Positions 32,570 through 41,449 of a stretch of 64,000 nt of DNA are shown here, piece after piece. This DNA is from WHSW01 sp963821025. GTDB lineage: Bacteria; Actinomycetota; Thermoleophilia; Solirubrobacterales; 70-9. Location: assembly GCA_963821025.1 (NCBI GenBank), contig CAWGCG010000003.1, forward strand, positions 1,054,001 through 1,118,000, in the 5' to 3' direction. The notes under the pieces are model-generated. The model was not told where the DNA came from, did not search any database, and was given only the letters and a program-made list of their open reading frames with translations. Each line of letters starts with the position of its first letter. Position 1 is the first letter of the stretch. Made by a program: the position numbers and the translations under genes.

Positions 32570-33372
32570 TGGATCTGGGCCTGGCCGATCGCGCCTGTGC
32601 AATCACCGGGGCGAGCCGCGGCATCGGGCGGGCGGCCGCGCGCATGCTCTGCGCCGAGGGCGCCTCGGTGCTGCTCGTCGGTCGCGACCGAGGTCGCCTG
32701 GATGAGGCCGTCGGCGAGTGCGAGGCGCTCGCGGCCGGCGACGCCCGGGCGCAGGCGCTCGTCCTCGACGTCACCGAGCCCGACGCCGGCGAGCGCCTGC
32801 TCGCCGCCTGCGAGCACGACTTCGGCAGGCTCGATGCGCTCGTCAACAACGCCGGCACCGCGCGCTGGCGCGACCTCGACCAGGTCCCCGACGCCGACTG
32901 GTACGCGGCTTTCGAGCTCAACGTGATCGCGCCGCTGCGGGCGATGCGCGCGGTGGTCCCGGCGATGGTCGAGCGCGGCTGGGGCCGAGTCGTCAACGTC
33001 TGCTCGAGCGCCGGCAAGCGGCCCTCGGCGCAGATGCCCGAGTACTCGGTGGCGAAGGCGGCCGAGCTCTCGCTCTCGCGGCTTTACGCCGACCGCCACG
33101 CCGCCGACGGGGTGCTCGTCAACGCGCTCTGCCCTGGGCCGACCAAGTCCGAGCTTTGGATGGAGGAGGGTGGGCTGCTCGACCAGTCGCGGTCATCGGA
33201 CGCCGGGCGCGAGCAGGCACTGCAGGCGGCGGGCGCGAAGCGGCCGATCGGCAGACTCGCCGAGGTCGACGAGATCGCCGGGGCGATCGTCTTCCTGTGC
33301 TCCGAGCGTGCCTCCTACGTCTCCGGGTCGGCGTGGTCGGTCGACGGCGGCACCGTCCAGGTGATCATCTGA
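32569..33372 (+). CDS. SDR family oxidoreductase
   Basis: 267 residues from GTG 32569 (one-base overlap with the OsmC stop). Cofactor motif TGASRGIGRAAA, NNAG at residues about 92-95, catalytic Ser in VNVCSSAGKRPSA, YSVAKAA, and NALCPGPTKSELW. FabG-like; substrate unknown. Operon with OsmC and PduO. Confidence 0.92.
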   Translation: MDLGLADRACAITGASRGIGRAAARMLCAEGASVLLVGRDRGRLDEAVGECEALAAGDARAQALVLDVTEPDAGERLLAACEHDFGRLDALVNNAGTARWRDLDQVPDADWYAAFELNVIAPLRAMRAVVPAMVERGWGRVVNVCSSAGKRPSAQMPEYSVAKAAELSLSRLYADRHAADGVLVNALCPGPTKSELWMEEGGLLDQSRSSDAGREQALQAAGAKRPIGRLAEVDEIAGAIVFLCSERASYVSGSAWSVDGGTVQVII

Positions 33373-33422
33373 GCTCCTCCGAGCTGCGCGCGGTCCTGCT
33401 GGAACCCGCCGAGGCGGAGGCG

Positions 33423-33929
33423 ATGGATGCTCACGGCCGCATCGAGGCCGCGGTGCTGGTCCCGCTTTTCGGACATCCCCGCGATCCGGGCCTCGTGTTC
33501 ACCGAGCGCCGCCATGATCTGCGCCGCCACGCCGGCGAGATCTCGTTCCCCGGTGGGCGCCAGGACCAACCCGACGAGCCGCTGCTGAGCACCGCGCTAC
33601 GCGAGGCCGAGGAGGAGATCGGGCTGGTGCCCGCGGAGGTCGAGGTGGTCGGAGCGCTGCCGCCGGTCGGGACCTTCGTCACCAACTACAAGGTGCATCC
33701 ATTCGTTGGCCTGATCGACTCGCGGCTGAGCTTCGACCCGAACCCGACCGAGGTCGAGACGGTGCTCGCGTTCTCGGTGGCGGAGCTGCGCGAGGGCTTC
33801 GCGATGCGACGCCTGGTCCGACGCGGAGTCCCGATCCGTACCCCAACCTACGTCGTCGAGGGTCATCTGATCTGGGGCGCGACCGCCCGCATCCTCGGCG
33901 AGCTGCTTCAGCGAGTCGCGCGGTTGTAG
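33423..33929 (+). CDS. Nudix hydrolase, CoA-pyrophosphatase (NudL) type
   Basis: 168 residues from ATG 33423; the frame is open to a CTG at 33369 that overlaps the SDR stop and could be used. Nudix box GGRQDQPDEPLLSTALREAE then EEIGL. The preceding ERRHDLRRHAGEISFPGG is the NuCoA signature (LRxHxGQxxFPGG), indicating CoA or acyl-CoA diphosphatase activity. Convergent with the serine hydrolase gene, overlapping by 22 nt. Confidence 0.9.
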   Translation: MDAHGRIEAAVLVPLFGHPRDPGLVFTERRHDLRRHAGEISFPGGRQDQPDEPLLSTALREAEEEIGLVPAEVEVVGALPPVGTFVTNYKVHPFVGLIDSRLSFDPNPTEVETVLAFSVAELREGFAMRRLVRRGVPIRTPTYVVEGHLIWGATARILGELLQRVARL

Positions 33930-34777
33930 CGGCGCAGCAGCCGTTTCGCGACGCCCTCGATCGAGCGCTCGCCATAGAGCTGGGAGGGCTGCTCCTCGGT
34001 CAGGATCGCGATCGAGAGGCGGCGCGGCGGGCGCCGCAGCAGCATGACCTGGTTGACGCGCCAGCTCGGCGCTCCGGACCAGCCGCCCTTGAAGTGAAGG
34101 TGCCAGCCCTGCGGGGCGACCGGCGGGATTCCCCACCGCTGCGAGCCGACGATCCGGGTGAGCAGGTGGAGCGCATAGGCGCGATGTCGCCTTGGGATGA
34201 AGCGCTCGAGCCGGTACATGAACCGGGCCTGCTCGCGAGGCGTGATCGTCGACAGGCCCCACAGCGGTTGGGTGGTGAAGTGCTTCATCTGCGCCTCGTT
34301 CGCGAGCCGGTACAGCGCTCGCTCACCGACCCGGTTGTAGATCGCGGTCGCGGCCGCGTTGTCGGAGCGCTTGATCATCGGGCCCAGCAGATGCTTCTCC
34401 GCAGAGGTGAGCGAGTCGTGGCGAACCCCGCGCTCGCGCAACAGGGCGACCATGAACATCACCTTGACCACGCTGGCGGAGTTGTGGACGCGGTCGACGT
34501 GGTCGCCGCGCAGCTCGCCGGCCTCGTCGACGAGCGCGAACGAGACCGTCCCCGCGCGCGAGCCGGCGAAGCGCTCGGCGGCCGCGATCCGCTGCTGCCA
34601 GGGATACTCGCCGGCGCCCGCCGTGGCGGGCCCGACGACCAGCGCGATCGCCGCCAGCCCGAGGACGTACGACGAACGACGAACGAGGCCGCGCCTAGAC
34701 GCTCTTTTCGATCGGGACGTCGACGAGGTTGCCCCACTCGGTCCAGGAGCCGTCGTAGTTCTTGACGTTGCCCTCAC
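33908..34777 (-). CDS. Secreted class-A beta-lactamase-like serine hydrolase
   Basis: The mature part begins near GEYPWQQRIAAAERF after a signal peptide (YVLGLAAIALVVGPATAGAG). Active-site motifs: SASVVKV (SxxK), KRSDNAAATA (SDN) and HFKGGWSG (KGG in place of KTG). No Glu166 loop is evident, so it may be a peptidase or esterase rather than a beta-lactamase. The start is unclear: GTG 34777 is the nearest standard start but overlaps the rhodanese gene by 83 nt; the real start is probably a rare codon near 34690. Confidence 0.8.
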   Translation of the reverse strand: MRATSRTTTAPGPSGATSSTSRSKRASRRGLVRRSSYVLGLAAIALVVGPATAGAGEYPWQQRIAAAERFAGSRAGTVSFALVDEAGELRGDHVDRVHNSASVVKVMFMVALLRERGVRHDSLTSAEKHLLGPMIKRSDNAAATAIYNRVGERALYRLANEAQMKHFTTQPLWGLSTITPREQARFMYRLERFIPRRHRAYALHLLTRIVGSQRWGIPPVAPQGWHLHFKGGWSGAPSWRVNQVMLLRRPPRRLSIAILTEEQPSQLYGERSIEGVAKRLLRRYNRATR

Positions 34778-35540
34778 CGAGCAACTCGTGAAGGACGAAC
34801 CAGGTGTGGGCCGAGCGCTCACCAATCCGACAGTAGGCGATGATCGACTTACCGTCGGCGACCACGCCGGCGTCGGTATAGAGGCTGCGCAGGGCGTCGG
34901 CGTCGAGGAAGGTGCCGTCCTCGTTGACCGCCTTCGCCCACGGCACCGAGGCTGCGCCGGGGATGTGACCCGCGCGCTGAGCCCCCTCCTGCTCGTAGCC
35001 GGCCATCGCGATCAGCTCGCCCGAGTACTCCTGCGGGCTGCGGACGTCGACCAGGCTGGTGTCGGAGTCGAGCGCCGCGCCAACCTCGTCGCGGCGGGCG
35101 CGGATCGCGTCGTCACCCGGCTCTGCCTCAAAACTCGCCTCCGGGTACGAGGGGACCTCGGTCGAGGTCTCGCGCTCCTCCGAGATCCACTTGTCGCGCG
35201 GGCCGTTGATCAGCTTCACCTTGTCGTGGCCGTAGTAGCGGAAGTACCAGAAGGTGTAGGCCGCGAACCAGTTGTTGCGATCGCCATAGAGGACGACCGT
35301 GTGGTCGTTGGAGATCCCGCGGCTGCCCATCAGCGCGCCGAACTCCTCTTGGCTGAGGAAGTCTCGCTTGACCTGGTCTTGGAGGTCGGTCTTCCAGTCG
35401 AAACCGATCGCGCCCGGAATGTGCGACTCGGCGTAGAGCCCAGGGTTCTCATCGACCTCGACGATCCGGATCGAGTCGTCGTTGAGGTGGTCGGCGACCC
35501 AGTCGGTGGAAACCAGGACATCGTTCGCGTAGTCGGTCAT
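34695..35540 (-). CDS. Thiosulfate sulfurtransferase (two rhodanese domains)
   Basis: 281 residues. The N-terminal inactive rhodanese domain has HIPGAIGFDWKTDLQD and VVLYGDRNNWFAAYTFW (Asp in place of Cys); the C-terminal active domain has VDVRSPQEYSG and AYCRIGERSAHTWFVL with catalytic Cys and the CRxGxR loop of thiosulfate sulfurtransferases (SseA/CysA type). GAGGAG precedes the ATG; an AT-rich stretch at 35580-35595 may hold the promoter. Confidence 0.94.
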   Translation of the reverse strand: MTDYANDVLVSTDWVADHLNDDSIRIVEVDENPGLYAESHIPGAIGFDWKTDLQDQVKRDFLSQEEFGALMGSRGISNDHTVVLYGDRNNWFAAYTFWYFRYYGHDKVKLINGPRDKWISEERETSTEVPSYPEASFEAEPGDDAIRARRDEVGAALDSDTSLVDVRSPQEYSGELIAMAGYEQEGAQRAGHIPGAASVPWAKAVNEDGTFLDADALRSLYTDAGVVADGKSIIAYCRIGERSAHTWFVLHELLGEGNVKNYDGSWTEWGNLVDVPIEKSV

Positions 35541-35634
35541 CGAGGCTCCTCGAGTGATTAGCTTGAATCTCGATCGGAGTTTACCTATTTATAAGGCCGC
35601 GCTCCCACTGGATCGGTGGGCAAAGACGGCCGGC

Positions 35635-36135
35635 TCAGCCGAGCGAGCCTCCGACGAGCTCGGCGGCCGCGTCGAGCATCGCTCGTCGCCAGAGCTCGGG
35701 CGCCCGGGGATCGGCGTCGACGACCTCGAACGGGATCCGCCACGTCTCGCCCGCCGTGCGCAGAGCCTCGAGTGCCCCGACCAAGACCTCGGGCTCGAGC
35801 GCCCCGGTGAGCTCGTAGACGATCCCGCGGACCGGGGTGTCGACGATCTCCTCCAGCAGGCGCTCGAGCCGCTGTCCGTGCAGAGCCGCGACCGCATCCG
35901 GCTCGCCGGTGGCCGAGCCGAGCAGCCAGAAGATCAGGGTCACACCTTCGATCGCGTCGGTCAGCGTCGCGACGCGGTCGGGATCGGCGATCGCCGGCTC
36001 GATGCCGGTCGCTTCGATGCCCGCGGCGGCGGTCGCATCGCGGGTCGTGCCGCGCACCTGCCAGCCGGCGTCGAGCAGATCGCGCCCGAGCTCGCGCCCG
36101 CGACAGCCACAGCCGACGATCAGCGCCCGCGCCAC
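35635..36135 (-). CDS. NAD(P)-binding Rossmann-fold protein
   Basis: 166 residues. MARALIVGCGCRGRELGRDL is a dinucleotide-binding loop (GxGxxG-like); VRGTTRDATAAAGIEATGIE and IFWLLGSATG resemble small extended-SDR-like proteins. The catalytic YxxxK is absent. It may bind NADP as a sensor or reductase. Downstream of the small membrane protein on the same strand. Confidence 0.78.
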   Translation of the reverse strand: MARALIVGCGCRGRELGRDLLDAGWQVRGTTRDATAAAGIEATGIEPAIADPDRVATLTDAIEGVTLIFWLLGSATGEPDAVAALHGQRLERLLEEIVDTPVRGIVYELTGALEPEVLVGALEALRTAGETWRIPFEVVDADPRAPELWRRAMLDAAAELVGGSLG

Positions 36136-36153
36136 GCCTCGGACCTGCCGCTC

Positions 36154-36477
36154 CTAGATCCCGTACTCGTCCTCGAGCTCGTCGAGGCGACTCTCGTGAC
36201 TGCGCCGGGCACGCTCGCGGATCGCCTCGTCCTCGCGCGCCATCTCGTGGGCGTCATCCTCGGTCAGCTCCCGGTCGCCCCGCTGCCTGCGGTATGCGTT
36301 CTGGGCCTCGATCATCTGCTCGACGTCGTCGACCTCGAGCTGGGCCTCGTGCTCGAGCGAGCGCGTCGGCTTCCAGTCGACCAGGTCGGCGCCGCTGCCG
36401 GGGTAGGCGCGCGCCAGCAACACCAGGCACAAGACGATGAACCCGACCATCGCCAGCGAGACCAGGATGAAACCCAC
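36154..36477 (-). CDS. Small single-helix membrane protein
   Basis: 107 residues: one N-terminal transmembrane helix (MGFILVSLAMVGFIVLCLVL), then a charged, helical cytoplasmic tail (EAQLEVDDVEQMIEAQNAYR, HEMAREDEAIRERARRSHES). No family is recognised. It shares a divergent promoter region (36478-36629) with the aminotransferase operon. Confidence 0.75.
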   Translation of the reverse strand: MGFILVSLAMVGFIVLCLVLLARAYPGSGADLVDWKPTRSLEHEAQLEVDDVEQMIEAQNAYRRQRGDRELTEDDAHEMAREDEAIRERARRSHESRLDELEDEYGI

Positions 36478-36629
36478 ACGGTCACCTTACGGCGTGGGAT
36501 GACGGAGTGGCATGGTCCAGGCGGCGAGGTCGCCGTGGTGATCGTCGATGCGGTCCGGGCTCCGATGGGCCAACAACGGGGCCAGCCGCCTGAGCCGACC
36601 CCAAACCGCGAGTTGGATAGCCTCGCCAC

Positions 36630-37424
36630 ATGGCAGCGCAGGAGCTAGCGTCGGTCGACGGCAAGATCGCTCCGACCGCCGAGACGACGATCGCGCTTGC
36701 CGACGACGGCCTCTATCGCGGCGACGGAGTGTTCGAGGTGATTCGCCTCTACCGGGGTCGTCCGTTCGCCCTCGCGGAGCACCTCGAACGGCTCGAGCAC
36801 TCGGCGGCTGCGATCGAGCTGGAGATCGAGCGCGAGCCGCTGGAGCGCGAGATCGCGGCGCTGCTCGAGCGAAACGGCGAAGCCGACGCCCAATTGCGGC
36901 TCTTGATCACCCGCGGGGGTCGGCGGATCGCGCTGATCGAAGGGCTCAAGGACTGGGGCGAGACGGTCCGCCTCGCCACCGTCACCTACGCACCCTCGGT
37001 GATCCTCACCGGGGTCAAGTCGCTCTCCTATGGCGCCAACATGCAGGCGACCCGGATCGCCAAGGGCCGCGGCGCCGAGGAGGCGCTGTTGGTGCGGCCC
37101 GACAGCGTCGTCCTCGAGGCCCCGACCTCGGCGATCTTCTGGGTCAGCGCCGAGGACGCCCTGCGAACCCCCGCGCTCGCCACCGGGATCCTCGACTCGA
37201 TCACGCGCCGGGTCCTGGTCGAGCGACTCGAGGTCGAGGAGGGCGAGTTCTCGCTCGAGGACGTGGTCGGGGCGCGCGAAGCGTTCCTGGCCTCGACCAC
37301 CCGCGAGGTCCAGCCGGTGTCGATGATCGACGACCGCCCGCTCGAGCCCGGACCGCGCGCGGCCGAGGCTGCTCGAGCGTTCGCCGAGGCGGTCAGCGAG
37401 GCACTCGGAGCGCCGGCGGGGTGA
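36630..37424 (+). CDS. Class IV aminotransferase (IlvE/PabC-like)
   Basis: 264 residues of PLP fold type IV. LYRGDGVFEVIRLYRGRPF is the N-terminal signature, VKSLSYGANMQATRIAKGRG contains the PLP lysine, and LVRPDSVVLEAPTSAIFWV the substrate loop. It could be a branched-chain aminotransferase, D-amino-acid aminotransferase or aminodeoxychorismate lyase; the sequence does not settle this. The ACAD start overlaps its stop as GTGA. Confidence 0.9.
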   Translation: MAAQELASVDGKIAPTAETTIALADDGLYRGDGVFEVIRLYRGRPFALAEHLERLEHSAAAIELEIEREPLEREIAALLERNGEADAQLRLLITRGGRRIALIEGLKDWGETVRLATVTYAPSVILTGVKSLSYGANMQATRIAKGRGAEEALLVRPDSVVLEAPTSAIFWVSAEDALRTPALATGILDSITRRVLVERLEVEEGEFSLEDVVGAREAFLASTTREVQPVSMIDDRPLEPGPRAAEAARAFAEAVSEALGAPAG

Positions 37425-38587
37425 CGTTCGAGCTCAGCGACGAGCAGCGGCTGATCGTCGAGACGGCGCGCGATTTCGTCGACAACGAGATCGTCCCGCG
37501 AGCGCGCGAGTCCGACCGCGCCCAGAGATTCGACATCGACCTCGCCCGGCGGCTCGGCGACATCGGCTACCTCGGTGCTCCGGTGGCCGAGGAGTACGGC
37601 GGCCGCGGTCTCGACTACACCGGTTACGGGCTGATCGTCGAGGAGGTCGGGCGTGGCGACTCGGCGATGCGCACGGTGGTCTCGGTGCAGACGTCGCTGG
37701 TCTGCGGCTCGATCGAGCGTTGGGGGACCGAGGAGCAGAAGCAGGCCTGGCTGCCGAAGCTGACCGCCGGTGAGGCCTTCGGCTGCTTCGGGCTGACCGA
37801 GCCCGACACCGGCTCGGACGCCGCCAACCTGCGTACCCGGGCGGAGAAGGTCGACGGCGGCTGGCGGATCAGCGGCCAGAAGATGTGGATCTCGCTCGGA
37901 AACGTCGCCGAGGTGGCTCTGATCTTCGCCCAGACCGATCCCGAGAAGCGCCACAAGGGCCTCGCCTGCTTTCTCGTGCCGGCCGACAGCGACGGCTTCG
38001 CGACCGAGGAGATCCACGGCAAGCTCGGGCTGCGAGCATCCGACACGGCCGGAATCTCGCTGGACGAGGTCGAGGTGGGCGACGAGGCGCTGATGGGCGA
38101 GGTCGGCGACGGGTTCAAGGTCGCGATGTCGGCGCTGGACTCGGGCCGCTACTCGGTCGCCGCCGGCTGCGTCGGAATCTGCGAGGGCTGCGTCCAGGCG
38201 TCGGTTGCCTATTCGACCGAGCGCGAACAGTTCGGGATGCCGCTGGCCAGCTTTCAGCTCGTCCAGGAGATGATCGCCGACCAGGTCGTGCGTCGCGACG
38301 CGGCTCGGATGCTCGTCCGGCGCGCCGGCGCGCTCAAGGACGCCAACCGCCCGTCGACGATCGAGACCTCCGTGGCGAAGCTCTATGCGACCGAATCGGC
38401 GGTCGAGTGCGCCAACCTGGCGATCCAGGTCCACGGCGCCTCGGGCTATGTCGACGACTACCCGGTCGAGCGCTATCTGCGCGACGCCCGGGTGACCACG
38501 CTCTATGAGGGCACCTCGCAGATCCAGAAGCTGATCATCGGCAGGGACGCGACCGGGATCAACGCGATGGTGCCGAATGGCAGGTGA
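37421..38587 (+). CDS. Acyl-CoA dehydrogenase
   Basis: 388 residues from GTG 37421. N-terminal FELSDEQRLIVETARDFV, FAD/substrate signatures CFGLTEPDTGSDAANLRT and WISLGNVAEVALIFAQT, and the catalytic base Glu in LYEGTSQIQKLIIGR. It removes two hydrogens from a short- or branched-chain acyl-CoA. First oxidative step of the operon; the enoyl-CoA hydratase start is 11 nt before its stop. Confidence 0.95.
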   Translation: MTFELSDEQRLIVETARDFVDNEIVPRARESDRAQRFDIDLARRLGDIGYLGAPVAEEYGGRGLDYTGYGLIVEEVGRGDSAMRTVVSVQTSLVCGSIERWGTEEQKQAWLPKLTAGEAFGCFGLTEPDTGSDAANLRTRAEKVDGGWRISGQKMWISLGNVAEVALIFAQTDPEKRHKGLACFLVPADSDGFATEEIHGKLGLRASDTAGISLDEVEVGDEALMGEVGDGFKVAMSALDSGRYSVAAGCVGICEGCVQASVAYSTEREQFGMPLASFQLVQEMIADQVVRRDAARMLVRRAGALKDANRPSTIETSVAKLYATESAVECANLAIQVHGASGYVDDYPVERYLRDARVTTLYEGTSQIQKLIIGRDATGINAMVPNGR

Positions 38588-39356
38588 TACCAACCTCCTG
38601 GTCACCAGCGTCGAGAGCGATGTGGCGCTGCTCAAGCTCAACCGCCCCGAGGCCCGCAACGCGCTGTCGCCCGAGCTGATGGAGGAGCTGGCGGGCGGGG
38701 TCGAGAGCTGCGACGCCGAGGCCGAGATTCGCTGCATCGTGATCACCGGCTCCGACGATGTGTTCGCCGCCGGTGCCGACATCGGCGCGCTCGCATCGCG
38801 CGAGTTCCACGAGGCCGTCTTTCACCCGGCGGCGGGATTCTGGCGGCGCATGTACGGGTGCCGAACGCCGACGATCGCCGCGGTCTCCGGCTTCGCCCTC
38901 GGCGGGGGCTGTGAGCTGGCATTGCTCTGCGACATGATCGTTGCCTCCGACTCGGCGGAGTTCGGCCAGCCCGAGATCACCCTGGGAATCATCCCCGGGG
39001 GCGGTGGCACCCAGCGCCTGGCGCGCGCCGCGGGCAAGCAACGGACGATGGAGCTGGTGCTCACCGGCCGGCGCTTCGATGCCAAGGAGGCCGAGCGGAT
39101 GGGGATCGTCAACGCGGTGCTGAAGAAGCACGAGTACCTCGAGTTCGCGCTCGGCCTCGCGCGCCGGATAGCCAAGCGGCCGCCGATTGCCGTGCGCCTC
39201 GCCAAGCAGGCGGTGCTGGCCGCCGAGGAGACCTCGCTCGGCGCCGGCCTCGAGAACGAGCGGCGCCTCTACGAGCTCGCGATGGCGACCGAGGACCGAG
39301 TCGAGGGGATGCAAGCATTCCTCGAAAAGCGCAAGCCGGAGTATCGCGGCCGATGA
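38577..39356 (+). CDS. Enoyl-CoA hydratase/isomerase
   Basis: 259 residues of the crotonase fold. Oxyanion-hole segments FAAGADIGAL and SGFALGGGCELALLCD, with catalytic Glu residues in GGGCELAL and FGQPEITLGIIPGGGGTQRL. Both glutamates are present, so true hydratase activity is expected. It follows ACAD and precedes a cupin and a 3-hydroxyacyl-CoA dehydrogenase. Confidence 0.95.
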   Translation: MAGDTNLLVTSVESDVALLKLNRPEARNALSPELMEELAGGVESCDAEAEIRCIVITGSDDVFAAGADIGALASREFHEAVFHPAAGFWRRMYGCRTPTIAAVSGFALGGGCELALLCDMIVASDSAEFGQPEITLGIIPGGGGTQRLARAAGKQRTMELVLTGRRFDAKEAERMGIVNAVLKKHEYLEFALGLARRIAKRPPIAVRLAKQAVLAAEETSLGAGLENERRLYELAMATEDRVEGMQAFLEKRKPEYRGR

Positions 39357-39853
39357 GCGAACGGCCGAACATCTACGAGCCGAGCTTCGACGGCGAGTCC
39401 GAGGCGCGCGGGTTCGCCAATCGCCGCGCGCGGCTCGGGCGCCAGGCGGGATCCGAGCGCCTCGGGATGAGCCTGTTCGAGCTCGAGCCGGGCTCGGCCG
39501 CCTTCCCCCTTCACTACCACCTCGGCAACGAGGAGCTGCTGATCGCGATCGCCGGCAGGCCCAGCCTGCGAAGCGCCGAGGGCGAGCGGGGGCTCGAGCC
39601 CGGGGAGATCGTCGCCCTGCCCGTCGGCGACGCCGGGGCCCACCAGGTCGTCAACCGGACCGGCGATCCGGTGCGCTTCGCGATCATCAGCGAGATGAAC
39701 GCCCCCGACATCGTCGTCCGTCCGGAGTCGAACAAGATCAGCGCCTTCGGAAGGCCTCCCGGCGCCGCGGGCGAGGGCTTTCACGACGCCTACTTTCGAC
39801 GCGACGCGGTCGACCTCTGGGATGGCGAGGAGCCTCCCCCGCCGCCGGGGTGA
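39353..39853 (+). CDS. Cupin-domain protein
   Basis: 166 residues. Metal-binding cupin motif 1 FPLHYHLGNEELLIAIAG and motif 2 VGDAGAHQVVNRTG (HxH...E...H). Such single cupins may be isomerases, epimerases or binding proteins. It is inserted in a beta-oxidation operon with 4-nt overlaps on both sides, so it is co-translated and may act on an acyl intermediate. Confidence 0.9.
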   Translation: MSERPNIYEPSFDGESEARGFANRRARLGRQAGSERLGMSLFELEPGSAAFPLHYHLGNEELLIAIAGRPSLRSAEGERGLEPGEIVALPVGDAGAHQVVNRTGDPVRFAIISEMNAPDIVVRPESNKISAFGRPPGAAGEGFHDAYFRRDAVDLWDGEEPPPPPG

Positions 39854-41055
39854 GCGCCGAGAGCATCGGGATCGCCGGCGCCGGGACGATGGGCGCCGGG
39901 ATCGCCCAGCTCACCTGCCTGGCCGGCTATCAGACGGTCATCCACGATCCGCACGCCACCGCCCTGGCGCGCGGGGCCGAGCGGGTCGGCGCCGATCTCG
40001 AGCGCGGGGCTCGCCGCGGTCTCTGGGGCACCGGGGAGGCGAAGGGGGCGCTGGCGCGACTGACAACGTCGAGTGAGCTGGCGCGACTCGCCGGATGCGG
40101 GGTCGTGATCGAGGCCGCGCCCGAGGAGCTCGAGCTGAAGCGCGAGCTGTTCGCCGGGCTCGAGCGAGTCTGCGCTCGCGATGCCGTGCTCGCGACCAAT
40201 ACCTCGTCGCTGCCCGTGAGCGCGATCGCCGCCGCCACCGAGCGCCCCGAGCGGATCTGCGGCATGCACTTCTTCAACCCGCCGGCACTGATGAAGCTGG
40301 TCGAGGTCGTGGCCACAGAGCAGACAGGCGAGCAGACCCTCGCCGCGGCCGAGCGCCTCGCCGAGGCGATGGGCAGGACCGCGGTCCGCTGCACCGACTC
40401 CCCCGGGTTCATCGTCAACCGCTGCAACCGCCCGTTCACGCTCGAGTCGCTGCAGATCCTCGGCGAGGGACTCGCCGGCCACGAGCCGATCGACCGGATC
40501 CTGCGCGAGGACGGCGGCTACCCGATGGGCCCGTTCGAGCTCATCGACCTGATCGGCGTCGACGTCAACCTCGAGGTCGCTCGCTCGTTCCATCGCCAGC
40601 GCCCGCTGGCACGTTGGCGACCGCATCCGATACAGGAGCGGATGGTCGCCGAGGGCAGGCTCGGGCGCAAGTCCGGCCGCGGCTTCTACGACTACGAAGA
40701 CGGCAGGCCGGTGCGCGACGCCAATCCGGCAAAGATCGATCCAGCGCAGCGCCGGGCGGTGCTCGAGCGAGTGGTGGCGGCGCTGATCAACGAGAGCTGC
40801 TTCGCCGTCGACGAGGGGGTCGCCGAGCCCAGCGACATCGACGCCGCGATGAGGCTCGGGCTCAACCATCCCAAGGGGGCGTTCGAGTGGACCTCAGAGA
40901 TCGGCGCGGAGCGCGCCGAGTCGGTGCTCGACGCGCTCCGGCGCGAGACGGGGGACGCCCGCTACGAGGTCGCGCCCCGGTTGCGGCGCGAGGCCGCTGC
41001 GGCTCGGCTCAGTCGAACTGGCCGCGAACGGCGCCGTCCGGATACTTCTTCGTAG
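39850..41055 (+). CDS. 3-hydroxyacyl-CoA dehydrogenase
   Basis: 401 residues from GTG 39850 (GTGA overlap). NAD loop GIAGAGTMGAGIAQL, ATNTSSLPVSAIA, catalytic His in GMHFFNPPALMKLVEVV, PGFIVNRCNRPFTLES; two 3HCDH C-terminal domains (GPFELIDLIGVDVNLEVARS and NHPKGAFEWTSEIG) as in PaaH/FadB-like enzymes. It oxidises L-3-hydroxyacyl-CoA. The last 47 nt overlap the convergent CHRD gene. Confidence 0.95.
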   Translation: MSAESIGIAGAGTMGAGIAQLTCLAGYQTVIHDPHATALARGAERVGADLERGARRGLWGTGEAKGALARLTTSSELARLAGCGVVIEAAPEELELKRELFAGLERVCARDAVLATNTSSLPVSAIAAATERPERICGMHFFNPPALMKLVEVVATEQTGEQTLAAAERLAEAMGRTAVRCTDSPGFIVNRCNRPFTLESLQILGEGLAGHEPIDRILREDGGYPMGPFELIDLIGVDVNLEVARSFHRQRPLARWRPHPIQERMVAEGRLGRKSGRGFYDYEDGRPVRDANPAKIDPAQRRAVLERVVAALINESCFAVDEGVAEPSDIDAAMRLGLNHPKGAFEWTSEIGAERAESVLDALRRETGDARYEVAPRLRREAAAARLSRTGRERRRPDTSS

Positions 41056-41449
41056 TCACGTCGGCGTAGTGCTGACCGGGCTTGCGCTTCAGCCGCCGCA
41101 GCAGGCGCGGGCGGATGTTGTGCTCGCACTCCTTGACGGTGCCGCTCTCGCGGGTGTTGAACAGGGTGATGATCGGACGCGCGATCTGCCCCGCCGCTCC
41201 CTTGTGGATGAAGGCGCCGGTCATCGTGTCGAGACCGGTCTCCTTGAGCCGGAAGCAGAGGCGAGCCTTGACCCGGTTCACGCGCACTGAGAGCTTGGCG
41301 CTGCCGTCAGGGTCGCCGCCGTTTGGGTTCACGACCTGGTTGCCGGTCAGGCTCGCGGTGATCCCGGTCGCGCCGTTGGCGAACATCGGAATCGCCAGCG
41401 CGGTCGCAAACGCCGCGGCGACGATGACGATAGTCATCCTCTTTCGCAT
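41009..41449 (-). CDS. Secreted CHRD-domain protein
   Basis: 146 residues. Signal peptide MTIVIVAAAFATALAIPMFA, then a CHRD domain: ASLTGNQVVNPNGGDPDGSA, RLCFRLKETGL, GAFIHKGAAGQIARP and YADVTTKKYPDGAVRGQ. CHRD domains are extracellular beta-domains of unknown function. It begins immediately after the DMT transporter stop. Confidence 0.9.
   Translation of the reverse strand: MRKRMTIVIVAAAFATALAIPMFANGATGITASLTGNQVVNPNGGDPDGSAKLSVRVNRVKARLCFRLKETGLDTMTGAFIHKGAAGQIARPIITLFNTRESGTVKECEHNIRPRLLRRLKRKPGQHYADVTTKKYPDGAVRGQFD

Noticed and set aside
37028..38782. 584-codon minus-strand ORF opposite the ACAD gene
   Set aside because: Antisense shadow; ACAD motifs are complete on the plus strand.
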